A stretch of 64,000 nt of DNA from Epiperipatus broadwayi (GCA_028023455.1 JAQFVV010012416.1:6553594-6617593), one strand, 5' to 3'; shown: positions 22,500-34,034, numbered from the stretch's first letter. Program-made: numbers and translations. Notes: generated by a model not told the origin, from the letters alone.

Positions 22500-24299
22500 T
22501 AAAATTCTACTGAGACTAGAGAATTTATGAAGATATATAAAAGTGATGCATTAAGAAGGATTGAATATGCCAAATTTTGTAAAATGATGCAAAAAAGAGT
22601 TGATAATGATATAAAAAAGTATAATTGTGAGCTAGCAAGGAAAGCTGTAGAAGAGAATAAAAGTGTAGAAGAGAATAAACATCTCAAGAGTGTAAAACGA
22701 CATTTTGGTATTGGTAGGAAACTTATATCTGCAATAAGAAATAAAGATGGAATTATCACTAAAAAAAGAGAGGACATTATGAAATGAGTGGAAGAGTTCT
22801 ATCGAGCATTATATAGTAATAAAGAACGAGTACCTCCTACATCTATTAGATCTACTGAATTGTCCAGGATTTTAAATGAACAAGTGAGACATGCAATTAA
22901 ATTTATGAAGAAAGGAAAAGCTCCAAGTAATGATAGAATTATAATCAATATATTAAAAGAAGCAGGTGAAGAAATAGAAAAATTTTTGGCAAAGTTGTAT
23001 TCCAAATATCTAAATAATAGAGATATACCAGATGATTGGAAGAATGCAGTATTAATGTTTTTAAAATGTGATAAAAAAAGATATTGGAAATTAGAGACCT
23101 ATCAGCCTTTTATCAGTTTTATATAAAAAAATTTACCAAGATAATTACAACTTGTCTATAGAGAATATTGGATTTCAACCAACCAAAAGAAATGCTGGAT
23201 TTAAAAATAATTTTAGTACAATAGATCATATCCAAGTATTGAGAGAAGTTATAGAAAGGACCTATGAATATGAGTTGTCATTATGCTTGGGATTTGTAGA
23301 TTATGAAAGGGCATTGGATTCTATAAGCATTTCTTCAGTAATTAAAATATTTGATCATCTAGGTATAGATTCAGGATATTTTCATATTATGAAGAATATT
23401 TATAAAAATGCAATTGCAACAATTACATTACATAATGATATTAGGAAGGTTAACATCGAGATGGGTGTAAGACAGGGTGTCTCCATATTTCCAAAAATTT
23501 TTATGGCAGTGCTGAAATAAATATTTTATGGATTAAGATGGGAAGCTAAAGGAGTAAAAGTAAATGGAAATTATTTAAGTCATATAGATTTTGCAGTTGA
23601 TATAGTTTTTGCAAATAATTTAGAGCTTCAGGAAATATTACAAGAATTATCAAATGAAAGTAAGATGTTAAAAAGACTAAAGTAATGTTTGATGCATTTT
23701 CTCAAAAAATAAAAATTGATTATGATGAGTTAGAAGTTAAAACTACAAATATCTTGGTGAGATTATTACTACAGTTGGAAATATAATTGATGTAATTAAT
23801 CATAGAATTAAACTTGGTTGAAGTGCTTTTGGTAGAAATAACTTAATATTAAAAGGAAATATGCCTATGTGTTTGAAAAGTAAGGTTTTTAATAAATATG
23901 TTTTACCAGTTTTTACTTGTGCATCAGAGACTTGGACACTTAATAGAAGTGCAATACAGAGATTTCAGACCACTGAAAGAAATATGGAATGATGCATGTT
24001 AGGAGTAACAAGAAGAGATCAAAAACGCAATATATGGGTAAGGGAACAAACAGGTATTACTGACATCATTGAAAGAATTAAAAGACTGAAGTGTAGTTGG
24101 GCTGGATATATATCTAGAAGAGATGATAATAGATGGACAATTGAAATCTTAAACTGGATTCCAAAAGATTGTAAAAGATCCTGAAAGAGACCATATGTGA
24201 GATGGATGGATGAAATAAGAAAGTGTGTAGGGGTGATGTGGAGAACTTGGAGAGACTTATTTTGCAATGGATTGCTAATGGTTGACAATAATGATTCTG
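22500..24299 (+). pseudogene. RTE-type LINE, 5'-truncated, inactive reverse transcriptase
   Basis: It is flanked by a perfect 9-bp target duplication ATCAAGAAA (22491-22499 and 24300-24308). The protein begins inside the linker (STETREFMK) and lacks the endonuclease, as expected from 5' truncation during target-primed reverse transcription. Open pieces run 22527-22787, 22788-23126 and 23152-23520. Reverse transcriptase motif A is VDYERALDSI and motif B is GVRQGVSIFPK. At about 23590 the catalytic box reads FAVD instead of FADD, so a catalytic aspartate is gone. The C-terminal region (MLGVTRRDQKRNIWVREQTG, then SWAGYISRRDDNRWT) is present near 24000-24140. It ends in a short AATAATGATTCTGATC tail. 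Confidence 0.85.
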
Positions 24300-24309
24300 A
24301 TCAAGAAAA

Positions 24310-25462
24310 AAAATATTTTATATTTTCTAGACAGTTAAACAAAAGCTTGAAAATTAAGTTGTGGCTTTTTTATCTTGTAAAAATGTAATTACTGAAAAGG
24401 GAGTAGAATTTTTCATTTTAATTACCGTTTGAGAGTTCTTTTGTAAAGGAATAAATATTTTTTCCTCATCAAAACTACTGATTTTGAAGAAATATCTTTT
24501 TTGGTATATTGATTAGATAATTTATTTGGTTGATTAATGAAAAGATATATCTGGGGTTTTAATTAGAAAAATAGTGATAAGAAAAAACAGGCTGACAATA
24601 AAATTTCTTTTCATGTGTTTTGCTATGTATGAAATTTGAAAAATTAAAGGGGGATTATTAGAAATATATTCTGAGATTGTAGGAGAGAGAACAGTATACT
24701 TGATTATTGAAAAAAAACCTTTGGCTGAAAAAAAATCGAAGGTTTGTCCTGAAACTCAGGAAAACTGGTATAAACTTCTCAATCATAATCATTATGAATG
24801 CCATCAATCACTTGCAGGGAAGAAACATCATTATTGAGTGCATTATGAATTCTTTTGCAAAAATGTTCCCTAGAATGGTTAAAGAATACAATATGAAGTA
24901 GAGACCCAGTTAGTACACTAGTCTTTCCTCCTCATTAACATGTAAGCCAGTAGACCATTACTCTGTTTTATGAATGTCTGCCTAATGGGAAAATGTCCCT
25001 GTACTGAAGATCAATCTAAACCCTGATGTCTCCTGTTTATAGTGTTAATGCCTGAAGAGCATGCTGGAAATCTGGAACAAATACATCAATTTATTTTTTG
25101 TAAAGAAAAAAAAAAGGGATGCTATCAAAGTGAAATATTTTTTTTTATTAGAACTATTGAAAAGAACTTTGCTCCATATATTTATTTTATTAAATCAAAG
25201 TGTTGTAGTGAAGAAAACCACACATTCTCAGAGAGTGTTTTTTTTTTTACTTTCTTTTTTTTCCTATTATATGGCATTGTTTGTATTCCCCCCCCCCTTC
25301 CATTAATATAATTTATAATTTTTTGACACATATACATATTTATGTGTGCATGTGGTATAATGTCATTGTAAATCTACCAAATTTAATATTTTTTCTTAAT
25401 GCCACTGATAAGTAATCGCACATACCTAGCGGTATGTGTACTAATTATTTCATATTTTTATA
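24310..25462 (+). repeat. 3' LTR of the Gypsy element, middle part
   Basis: It is collinear with 9390-10541 and about 12540-12570, ending at the target site of the minus-strand RTE. It contains a run of C at about 25290 that is absent at the matching place (10391) in the left LTR. Confidence 0.75.
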
Positions 25463-25476
25463 TAATTATTATATAT

Positions 25477-28421
25477 CATCATTATCAACCATTATCAATC
25501 CACTGCAGGATGAAGGTCTCTCCAAGTTTAATCCATCTTCTCTGATCTTTAGCTTCTCTTCTCCACATCATTCCTGCACACTTTCTTATTTCATCCATCC
25601 ATCTCACGTGTGGTCTCTTTCTGGGTCTTTTACAATCTCTTGGAATCCAGTTTTAAATTTCAATCGTCCATCTATTATCATCTCTTCTAGCAATATGTCC
25701 AGCCCAACTCCATTTCAATCTTTTAATTTTTTCAATGAGGTCAGTAACACCTGTTTGTTCTCTTACCCATACATTGCGTTTTCGATCTTTTCTTGTTACT
25801 CCCAACATACATCTCTCCATATTTCTTTGAGTGGTCTGAAGTCTCTGTATTGCTCTTCTATTAAGTGTCCAAGTCTCAGATCCATAAGTAAGAACTGGTA
25901 AAACACATTTGTTAAAAACCTTTCTTTTCAAACACATAGGCATATTTCCTTTTAGTATCAAGTTATTTCTACCAAAAGCACTCCAACCAAGTTTAATTCT
26001 ATGATTAATTTCTTCCATTATGTTCCCATCTGTATTAATAATCTAACCAAGGTATTTGTAACTGTTAACTTCTTCTAATTCATCATAATCAATCTTTATT
26101 TTCATATTTTGAGCAAATTGATTAAACATTACTTTAGTCTTTTTAACACTTATCTTCAGTCCTACTTTCCTACTTTCATCTGATAATTCCTGCAGTTCTG
26201 AAGCATTATTTGCAAAAACAACCACATCATCTGCGAAATCTAAATGACTCAAACAATCTCCATTTACTTTCACTCCCTTAGCTTCCCACTTTAATCCACA
26301 AAATACTTCTTGCAGCACTGCTGTAAAAAGTTTTGGAGATATGGAGTCACCTTGTCTTACACCTTTCTCAATGTTGACTTTCCCAGTATCATTAGGTAAT
26401 CTAATTGTTGCTGTTGCATTTTTATAAATATTCTTCAAAATATGATAATATCCTGGATCTATACCTTGATGATCCAATGCTTTAATCACTGAAGAAATTT
26501 TTATAGAATCAAATGCCTTTTCATAATCTACAAATCCGAAACTTAATGACAACTCATATTTATTTAACATTTCTATAACTTATCTCAACACCTGGATATG
26601 ATCTACTGTACTAAAACCACTTTTAAAATCCAGCTTGTTCTCTTGGTTGGTGGAAATCCAATGTTCTCTGTAGACGAGTTGTAATTATCTTGGTAAAAAT
26701 TTTATATAAAACTGATAAAAGGCTGATAGGTCTGTATTTTTTAATATCTTCTTTATCACCTTTTTTAAATATTAATATTATTACTGCATTTTTCCAATCA
26801 TCCGGTACATCTTTATCATTTAGACATTTGGTATATAACTTTGCTAAAAAAAATTCTATTTCTTCTCTGCTTCTTTTAATACATCAATTATAATTCCATC
26901 ATTACCTGGAGCTTTTCCTTTCTTCATACATTTAATTGTGTGTCTCACTTCTTCATTTAAAATTCTGGGCAATTCGGAAGATGTAATAGATATAGGAGGT
27001 ACTTGTTCTTTATTACTATATAATTCTTGATAAAAATCTTCTACCAATTACATGATGTCATCTCTCTTTTTAGTGACAATTCCATCTTTTTTTCTTATTG
27101 AAGATATAAATTTCCTACCAATACCAAAATGTTGTTTTACATTCTTAAGACTTTTATCTTCTTCTACAGCTTTCCTTGCTAGTTCACAGTTATAGTTTCT
27201 TATATCATTTTCAACTCTTTTCCGCACCATTTTACAAAATTCGAGATATTCAATTCTTTTTAATGCATCATTTTTGTATATCTTCATATTCCTTCTTTTC
27301 TTCATAAATTCTCTAGTCTCAGTAGAAATTTTATTGGTCAATTGCTGCTTTTTTCTACCGGCTATCTTTGTTGCAGTTTTTAAAAGTTTATCAGTTATTT
27401 TCCTATTAATTTCATTCAAATCTGAATCATGTTCAAAATCTACTAATACTTGAAACCGATTTATAAGTTCTAATTTAAATTCATTGGAATGTTTCTGAAG
27501 ATTAGAAATATCAACTGTAAATATTGTTTTTCTTAATAATTTTTGTCTCTAGTTTCACATTAACACATATCTTACACCTTACTAATCGATGATCACTTCC
27601 TGTGTTAAATTTATTAAGAACATTACAATCCTGAAATATGTATTTCCTGTTAGTCAAAATATAATCCAATTCTGCTGTACCTTCATTTGGATGCTTCCAT
27701 GTCCATTTCCTTTTAACATTTTTCTCAAAAAAAGAATTCATAATATAAAGTTTTTTTTTTCTGCAAACTCCTCAAGTCTAGGTCCTCTCTCATTTCTATT
27801 ACCATAACCAAAATTACCTACAGCACTTTCATCTTTCATTTGTGTACCAATTCTAGCATTAAAGTTTCCCATAACAATTTTAAAATGTTGTTTACTCTGA
27901 TCAAAAGCCTTTTGTACATCCATATAAAAATCTTCTACTACTTCATCACTATGAGAACTTGTTGGGGCATAAACCTGAATTATCTGCATTTGCTATCTGC
28001 TATTAAGTTATATAACTAATCTTGCCACTCTGGATGATACACCAATCTCCACAATATTGTTCTTCCACTTTTTATTTATAGTGAATCCTACTCCACTTAT
28101 ATTTCCAATATTTGTGCCTTTATAATGGAATATATGTCCACTTTTTAAATCAATTGTCTCTTCACCTTTTCTTCTAACTTCACAAAGTCCAATGATATCT
28201 CATTTAATATAAGAGAGTTCTTCTAATTCTTGCAATCTTTCTTCACTTGAAAGTGATCTGCAGTTGTAAGTACCTAAATAAAAAGTCATCATGAAATGGC
28301 AGCCTGGGTCCGCAATCAGGGGATTCTTAGCACCCTCCGCCTTCGGCCACCAACCGCTGCCTTGGTTGGTGACTTTACAGCCTCCTGGGAATAAGGGCCA
28401 TGCTTTATTTTTGTCTGTCAT
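25477..28421 (-). pseudogene. RTE-type LINE, nearly full length, reading frame broken
   Basis: It is read on the minus strand from ATG at 28421. It starts MTDKNKAWPLFPGG, then TYNCRSLSSEERLQ (28290-28220), the first strand of the AP endonuclease. QVYAPTSSHSDE and MGNFNARIG (27975-27850) are the second and third endonuclease landmarks, and YILTNRKY with GSDHRLVRCK (27690-27560) gives the catalytic SDHR. The linker is 27419-27048. Reverse transcriptase motifs are VDYEKAFDSI, GVRQGDSISPKLF and FADDVVVFAN (26540-26200), the last with both catalytic aspartates. The C-terminal region is 26018-25653. There are several stops and frameshifts (near 28200, 27740, 27047, 26570 and 26040). An imperfect 14-bp target duplication TAATTATTATATAT/TAATTATATATATG flanks it. 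It is the best-preserved RTE copy in the window. Confidence 0.9.
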
Positions 28422-29537
28422 AATTATATATATGTATTGGAAAAATATTTATCATTTACACAAACATTCATTCTGCCTTATCAGGCACTGAGAAGAAAGA
28501 CCATGGTGTTTCTTGATCTTAAACTCAGAGGTAAAAAGCCAATAAACTCACCACGCTGGCTAATGCGTGTTGGTGAGCAGCCCATCCATGTTTGTATACT
28601 ATATATATATATAGTGTTTTGGAAAAGTCAATATTTTTATAATTATTTATTATTTTTTTATGTGCGTATATAATTATATATGTTATATATAGAGCTCGCA
28701 AAATAAGCTCTTAACAAGTTTTGCAGAATATCCCCAACCCCAGATATAGGTTTATAGATTAGGTCATATGACATCTGACTTGATTTTTTTGTAATATAGT
28801 TATATATCTACTTACAACTTGAAGAATAGTGGGGTGGGTTTTTCATTTATATTGTATTATTATAATTCCTTAATGTGTCATTTGACTTTAAAATGATGAT
28901 TGGGTGTTTTGTTTAATTTATTTATTTAATGCAATAAAATAGTTGCTAAGTTGAGTCAGCATTTGGTGTTCAATTTATGTACTCATCTCACTCCACAGTA
29001 AATATTAATTGTAAATTTTTTTGTCTATTTATACATTATCTACCACTCATCTTGAGAATTTAAAAGTTTGCTGAGCTTGAACTTGGGATATGCTGTAGGG
29101 AACTGTAGGTCCGTATCTCTGTAAGGAACTGTTTAGAGTATTTTTTTCTCTTGATGAATGGAGAAAGTGGCACATGAAGTCCCTGCAATTCCGGCTTTAT
29201 AAAGATACTTTATTAATTGCAAGTTTTGCTGATCCTTGTAGGAATTGATGCCAAAAGGGTAATCAGGAAATATATCTAATGATTATTAGTTTGATCTCTT
29301 TCTTAATAATATAGATTTTTATTTTCAGTACTTCTTTTTTAATGGCTTAAAGTAATACCATATGTGGAGGTGTGATTAGGTTGATTTGTGTTCTCCATAT
29401 GTGAATTTAACTAACTAAATTAATTGTGGATTGCATTGTTTGGAAATCTACATCTCCTTGTCTAGGTCTGGAGTTAGTGGTGTAAAGTTGTAAGTTAGAA
29501 TGACATAGTGAGATGGTTGGGGTAGGTTACTGGTACA
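28422..29537 (+). repeat. 3' LTR of the Gypsy element, last part
   Basis: It is collinear with 16620-17125 and 18626-18976. It ends TGGTACA at 29537, followed by ATATA as at the outer 5' end. The stretch 28490-28600 has no counterpart in the left copy. Confidence 0.7.
28681..28805 (-). repeat. Small insertion in the 3' LTR related to 10588-10650
   Basis: On the minus strand it contains TCTGGGGTTGGGGATATTC and GTTAAGAGCTTATTTTG then CGAGCTC, matching the sequence next to the candidate ribozyme at 10559-10600. The ribozyme core itself is not recognisable here. TTATATAT-like sequence borders both sides. Confidence 0.55.
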
Positions 29538-29899
29538 ATATACATGTTTTTATAAAATATTACATATGAGATTTAATAGATGATTGTTTGTAAAGACTAG
29601 TCATTTAAACTAATACTAGTATTGTGCATGTGAATTTTGACTATTGCTAGTGGTTGAATGTGGCTGCTTATGTTTGTTTAAGATGAATTTTAACTTTTTA
29701 AAAAAAAAATTAATATGTTGTTACATTCTGAAAGACCATGAAGAAATGTGAAGGCTCTGGTGATAATAATTGAGCGTAGTCCTCGATGATATAGTCTCTG
29801 TAATGGAAGAGCACAATTTAATGAGAATACAAGAGATTACTGGTGAATAATAATATTTCCTTGTGAATTGCATTGATAGAGCCATGATGCCTTTTGGGA

Positions 29900-31470
29900 A
29901 GATGTAGTTGCAAATTCTTGTGTGTTCTTATAATGGATAGTCTTCTGAAATTATAATGGTAAGATTCATCAGACCGTGCTTAATGTTTTCAGCCTCTGTT
30001 TGTCATAATATAGAATTTACAATTGCACTAACACATCTCTCTTGCATTGGGCATGGAAACCAGACGAAGAATAAAAGTTTTCATTAGAAAAGATTTTATG
30101 GTGAACATGAGTTGATTTCTATGTAAGAGGTAGATCATATTTATAGTATAAAGATTATTTCATAAAGAAGTAATGTCATTTCCTTTGAGGATAGAATATA
30201 ATAAAGAGCTTCAATTAAACAAGCTGTTGAAAGTCTTTTAAAACACAATGTTCATTCTAAAAGAAATTAAAAGATAGCTCTGTACAATGTCATATTCAGA
30301 TACGGAAGATGTATTGCATTTATGATATATGTAGATGTATTTGTTAGTCATCATATAACTTCTAAACATTTGTTCTTTCTTTTATCCTTTCCCCCCAGAC
30401 AATTAGTTTGGGTATGAGACAGTGATATTTATTTTTCTTATTTGTACTCTTCAGTGATATACTTAAAGGAACAGTGTTGGAAAATACAATAAATTAGAGT
30501 TGATCACAATTAAATTGATTACATTTTTGGTATCCACTGGTTGAAGATCCTAATTTTACTAGCAAAAACATTCCAAAAGCACATTATATAATAGATCTTG
30601 AATTGTTTATTACCGAAAAAGAATTATTAGCCATTGCAACACTCTAGATATAAACTAAAGAGCAAACTTATTGCTTGCATAGTTGTATATATCTTGGGTC
30701 AATTCAGTTGCTATATATTTTAAAGACTTCCGTTATATAAGAAAATTATGGGATATTTTTATTGGTATCAGACATGATTTTACTTCTAGTTAAAAAATAA
30801 TGGAGACTTGCATCAGAAAAATTAAGGAGCAAACAGACAAATAATGGCCAACTATGAAGAAGATAAAGTTAGCTGGGATTTGATTCTGACTTCAAAACTG
30901 ATACTGAAGGCATAGAAATAGTTGACAGTTTTTGCCTCTTAGATCATTCATCGATAACAAAGAAATCAGTAATTGAATTTTTGTAAATTAACTGAAGGCA
31001 GAGTGCAATGGAAAAAAGTGGGATCATAAATTTTAGATATAAGGGTATAATGTGAAAAAAAAAAAAAGTGATTTGCTTAGGCTACTATGTTTTATGTAAC
31101 AGTCCATGAATGTAGCAATTGGATATTGAAAAAATATAGTAAAAACATAGATGCTTTTGAATTGTGTCAGTAGTAAAGAATTTTGAGAATTGCATGAACA
31201 ACATAGAAAATAAATAGTGGATACCACTAAGCAGATGAAATTATTATTGGTCTTGTGTGGAGAAGTTAATTTATAAGAAAGAATATGTATTATTGGTCTT
31301 GTGTGGAGAAGTTAATTTATAAGAAAGAATATGTAATACTTATATTTGTAGGTGATAAAATAAAGAGATTGATCATTTATCACACTAATAAAATTGCTTT
31401 TGATCTACCTGAGAAACCATAAATTATACATCATTCATATAATTACCAGATAATATTGACTATGAATTAT
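29900..31470 (+). pseudogene. Scattered, heavily decayed reverse-transcriptase remnants
   Basis: Near 30395-30460 the plus strand reads ISLGMRQ, a stop, then LFFLFVLFSDIL, resembling the RQGCPLSPYLFVLFSDLL block of non-LTR reverse transcriptases. Near 30600 a frame reads FITEKELLAIATL, like the TEKELLAI motif of retroelement RNase H. Near 30900-30970 EGIEIVDSFCLLD resembles the VDSFVFLGS block downstream of LINE reverse transcriptase. The pieces do not form one continuous element, so family and extent are uncertain. Confidence 0.35.
31229..31340. repeat. Two-copy tandem repeat, 48-bp unit
   Basis: TTATTGGTCTTGTGTGGAGA then AGTTAATTTATAAGAAAGAA and TATGTA occurs twice in direct succession. 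Confidence 0.9.
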
Positions 31471-31472
31471 GG

Positions 31473-31735
31473 CACATTACATGCTAGGATAACAAGAAGA
31501 GATCTAAAAGGAAATACCTATTTGTAGAAGAGATGATAGTAGAAGGATAGCTGAAATCTTAAATGGGATTCCAAGATATTGTGAAAGATCTAGAAAGAAA
31601 CCACATGTGAGATGAATGGATGAAATTGGGAAAATGTGCTGGGTGATGTGTTGGAGAGTGGCTCGAAATTGGAGATGGATTGAACTTGGAGAGACCTTTA
31701 TCTTGCAGTGGATCAATAATGATGATGATGAATAT
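31473..31735 (+). pseudogene. RTE LINE 3'-end fragment
   Basis: It matches the last part of the RTE copies: MLGITRRDLK-like start, CRRDDSRRIAEILNGIP, then GETFILQWINNDDDE and a TGATGATGATGA tail, with an internal deletion in the WAGH region. Confidence 0.8.
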
Positions 31736-31887
31736 TGATTTGGTGATACTTAATAATAATCTCAGGTTTGCTGATGATATTGCTATAATTCAAGCTTTAT
31801 AGCAGATTGTTTTTGATGAATTTTTTATATCTCATAAGTTCTAAGTGAAAATTAATGGCCTGATGACCAAAATTGTAACCCACGCAG
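31736..31887 (+). pseudogene. LINE reverse transcriptase fragment with FADD box, interrupted by the ribozyme element
   Basis: NNLRFADDIAIIQAL (about 31753-31800) is the catalytic box and flank of a LINE reverse transcriptase. Decayed sequence continues to the insertion point at 31888 and probably resumes at 32504. Confidence 0.5.
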
Positions 31888-31901
31888 ATCAACTAAAATG
31901 T

Positions 31902-32489
31902 TAAACCCTAAAGATCACATGATCACCATCTCTTATGCTAGCACATAACTGTTATTAAACAGGCAAAACTCTCCATATAGTAGTGCTACCCTGTGCCAAC
32001 CATAGTAATCAATGGATGCCAGAAGGCTTGTGCATAAAATCCCCATCTAGTGCCTACTCATCCAATATCCCCAGACTAGTTTCTGGTTTGTGGCCTTCAT
32101 CAGTGAGGAGCCTTGGATCTGAGAGCACTGCACCTAGATCTTAAGATCTAATGCAACTCTCCAGCAGCCACCTTTTATCTCTACATAACTACAAAATTAT
32201 GAGAATGAAATTGAAAACACAATAATATTTTCAATCTAAGCTCTATAATTTATATAGTCATATAGGTCTGAACTCAGTTCAGCACCCATACATTTTGGTG
32301 TCTTTGGCTTTTTAACAACCATAGCCACCACTATCCTATTAGGCAGGATTGGTGTTAAACCATTAAACATCATATGATCACCATCTCTTATGCTAACACG
32401 TAAGAATTATTAAACAGGCAAAACTCGGCATCCATTGATTACTCTGGTTGGCACAGGGGGCACTATTGTATGGAGAGTTTTGCCTGTTT
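31902..32489 (-). mobile_element. Hammerhead-bearing element (PLE-like), with 14-bp target duplication
   Basis: It is flanked by a perfect 14-bp direct repeat ATCAACTAAAATGT (31888-31901 and 32490-32503), which points to a retrotransposition-type insertion rather than cut-and-paste. The element ends are direct repeats of about 70 bp: GATCACCATCTCTTATGCTA with a following CAGGCAAAACTC occurs at both 31915-31973 and 32365-32427. This recalls the pseudo-LTR organisation of Penelope-like elements. A minus-strand hammerhead motif lies inside. CAGGCAAAACTC and GAGAGTTTTGCCTG form a terminal inverted pair. No protein is encoded (588 bp), so it is non-autonomous. Confidence 0.7.
32068..32109 (-). ncRNA. 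Candidate type-I hammerhead ribozyme
   Basis: On the minus strand it reads CTGATGA (32103-32097), a 13-nt minimal helix II (GG/CC around CCACAAA, with an A-A mismatch next to the core), GAAA (32083-32080), a 2-bp helix III (AC/GU around TA), and the cleavage triplet GTC (32076-32074). Helix I pairs TCCTCA with TGGGGA, one pair being G-U. All invariant core bases are present. Confidence 0.55.
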
Positions 32490-32503
32490 ATCAACTAAAA
32501 TGT

Positions 32504-33531
32504 CGATAAAATAGGAAAATTTTGATAATTTCAAGAGTTAGATGTGCTTTTAATAAAAATAACAGTCATTTTTTATTTAAAATCAATATCATTGTTAGCT
32601 GAAAAAGTGGCTGTCGAATATGATAATGTTTGGAGCAGAAATAGTGACGATTATTTAAAAGGATTAAATAGCAATGAGACAGTTATGAATTGTGGGTACA
32701 AAGAAAAGTATGGAAACTATAAATTGGTTAAAAAGAATTAAATTAATGAACTTAAAAATATATATTAATCACCTAATTAGAAATAATGTATTAAAAATAT
32801 AATTAATGAGATTAAGAAAGTGGGGTGGGAGAAAATAGGATTTGATAATTTTATAGAAGGATCATTAAATGAATTTAAAGACTGGGACATAATATCCTAA
32901 AGGAACATGAAGTATTGTAAATGATAAAATAATATTTTTTTATTTGCCTAATATGGCAAGTGATGTTTAGGAAACAATATATAGTAGGTTTGAGACTTTT
33001 TATCTGATGGCATGATAAGAAATAGTTTTGAAAAGATACAGTTGAATCTAATAATAGATTGATTGTTCAGCACTTACCTATATTATAATATAATAATGTG
33101 TCTCCACAAAAAAAAAAAAAAGAAACCGATTATAGAAAAAATTGTATGTGTTTTATTGTGGCATGATAGATTATTAGAATAAATAAATATGAATTTATAT
33201 TTGAAACAAGTTTATTCACAAAATTATTATTATTATTTATTATTTACATTTACAAAGTTTGAAATAATTTCCTTTACATTTAATTTAGCCTATACATCAT
33301 TATCAGTTACTATTAACTTGTTTGAAAATATGTCTTTAATGTTTGGCAATACTACCAATTGTTTTCCATAAAAGTCTATGTTTTTAAGTGTATGTATGAC
33401 TGAATATGCTTTATTATTAATTAAGTATAATATATTTATGAGCACATTTTTTTTAGACTTGTTTCTAGCCTTGCAATCCTGCTTCTCTGGCCTGCATAAG
33501 GCATTGCATGGAAAATTTGATATTTTTGTTC
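32504..33531. other. AT-rich spacer, possible continuation of a decayed LINE
   Basis: The frame at 32544-32741 has fairly even amino-acid use but matches nothing recognised. From 32504 the sequence probably resumes the element interrupted at 31888. No host gene is supported. Confidence 0.3.
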
Positions 33532-33539
33532 CACTACAC

Positions 33540-34034
33540 CAGGGGTGGGCAAATTGGGGCCTTAGGGCCACATGCGGTCCGCTAAGAGGTTTTTATGTGG
33601 CCCACCAAGACGGTCAGAAAAATCCATTTTGAACTGAGATTTCCTTCCTGTGCACAATCGAAGATTCGTCTCATATTTTCCATTAGGATGGCCATGTCAA
33701 TACCCATGTGCAGTGTAGATACGTTGTAGAGTGCTTTTCCAGTTGATCTGGTTAATTTCAATTTTGTCTTTGCATTAGCAAATATATACATGTCCAACTT
33801 TAATGATACCATGCACCCTCCGAAAAAATGTAAAATCAGTAATGAATGTCATGTGTTTAATGAAGAATGGACAAACAAATATTTCTTTCATAATACAGGA
33901 AGTAAAGCAGTGTGTTTATTGTGTCATGAAAAAAAGGTGTGGCCCTCCACTAACTTTCGCTCCCACAAAGTGGCCCCCAATGCGGCCCTCCGCCAACCTC
34001 TGCGGCCCCGAGCCAAAACAATTGCCCACCCCTG
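33540..34034 (+). mobile_element. hAT transposon internal-deletion derivative with intact ends
   Basis: It has perfect 13-bp inverted ends CAGGGGTGGGCAA / TTGCCCACCCCTG and a perfect 8-bp target duplication CACTACAC (33532-33539 and 34035-34042), the hAT signature. At 495 bp it is a deletion derivative: subterminal sequences with TGTGGCCC and CGGCC words flank the first part of a transposase gene. The perfect duplication suggests a relatively recent insertion. It lies just upstream of the first host exon candidate. Confidence 0.93.
33790..33936 (+). pseudogene. N-terminus of hAT transposase (GTF2IRD2/ZBED-like family)
   Basis: About 49 codons remain from the ATG at 33790. After a short leader with a basic PPKKCK patch come FNEEWTNKYFFH and KAVCLLCHEKK. 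This is the start typical of the hAT transposases from which vertebrate GTF2IRD2 and ZBED-like genes derive (FNEEWT-KYFF, then a C-x2-C of a BED-like zinc finger). The second half of the finger, the RNase H-like catalytic core and the dimerisation region are deleted; the frame then runs into the 3' terminal sequence. It could not transpose alone but could be mobilised by a full-length relative. Confidence 0.8.

Larger units (their letters stand above)
8943..29537 (+). mobile_element. Old Gypsy-type LTR retrotransposon with very long, repeatedly interrupted LTRs
   Basis: A left repeat (8943 to about 18976) and a right repeat (22185-29537) share the same ordered blocks once later insertions are removed: TGTGATGGxATxATGGTGAT at the start, then TTTTTTATCTTGTAAAA, AATGCCTGAAGAGCATG, GCACATACCTA, TTTTGGAAAAGTCAATATT, GTTGAGTCAGCATTT, CTTGAGAATTTAA, CCAAAAGGG and GGTCTGGAGTTAGTGGTGTA, ending TGGTACA. 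Between them lie gag-like and integrase-like remnants and a polypurine tract immediately before the right repeat. ATATA occurs just outside both ends (8938-8942 and 29538-29542), consistent with a 5-bp target duplication but weak in such AT-rich DNA. Without insertions each LTR is about 2.4-2.6 kb. Reverse transcriptase and RNase H are missing. Confidence 0.7.

Noticed and set aside
25042-25311. Two frames in the plus strand of the 3' LTR
   Set aside because: The same LTR block in the 5' copy is not open, and the frames end in homopolymer runs.
25434-25901. A 155-codon serine-rich plus-strand frame
   Set aside because: It is the reverse complement of the RTE C-terminal coding region.
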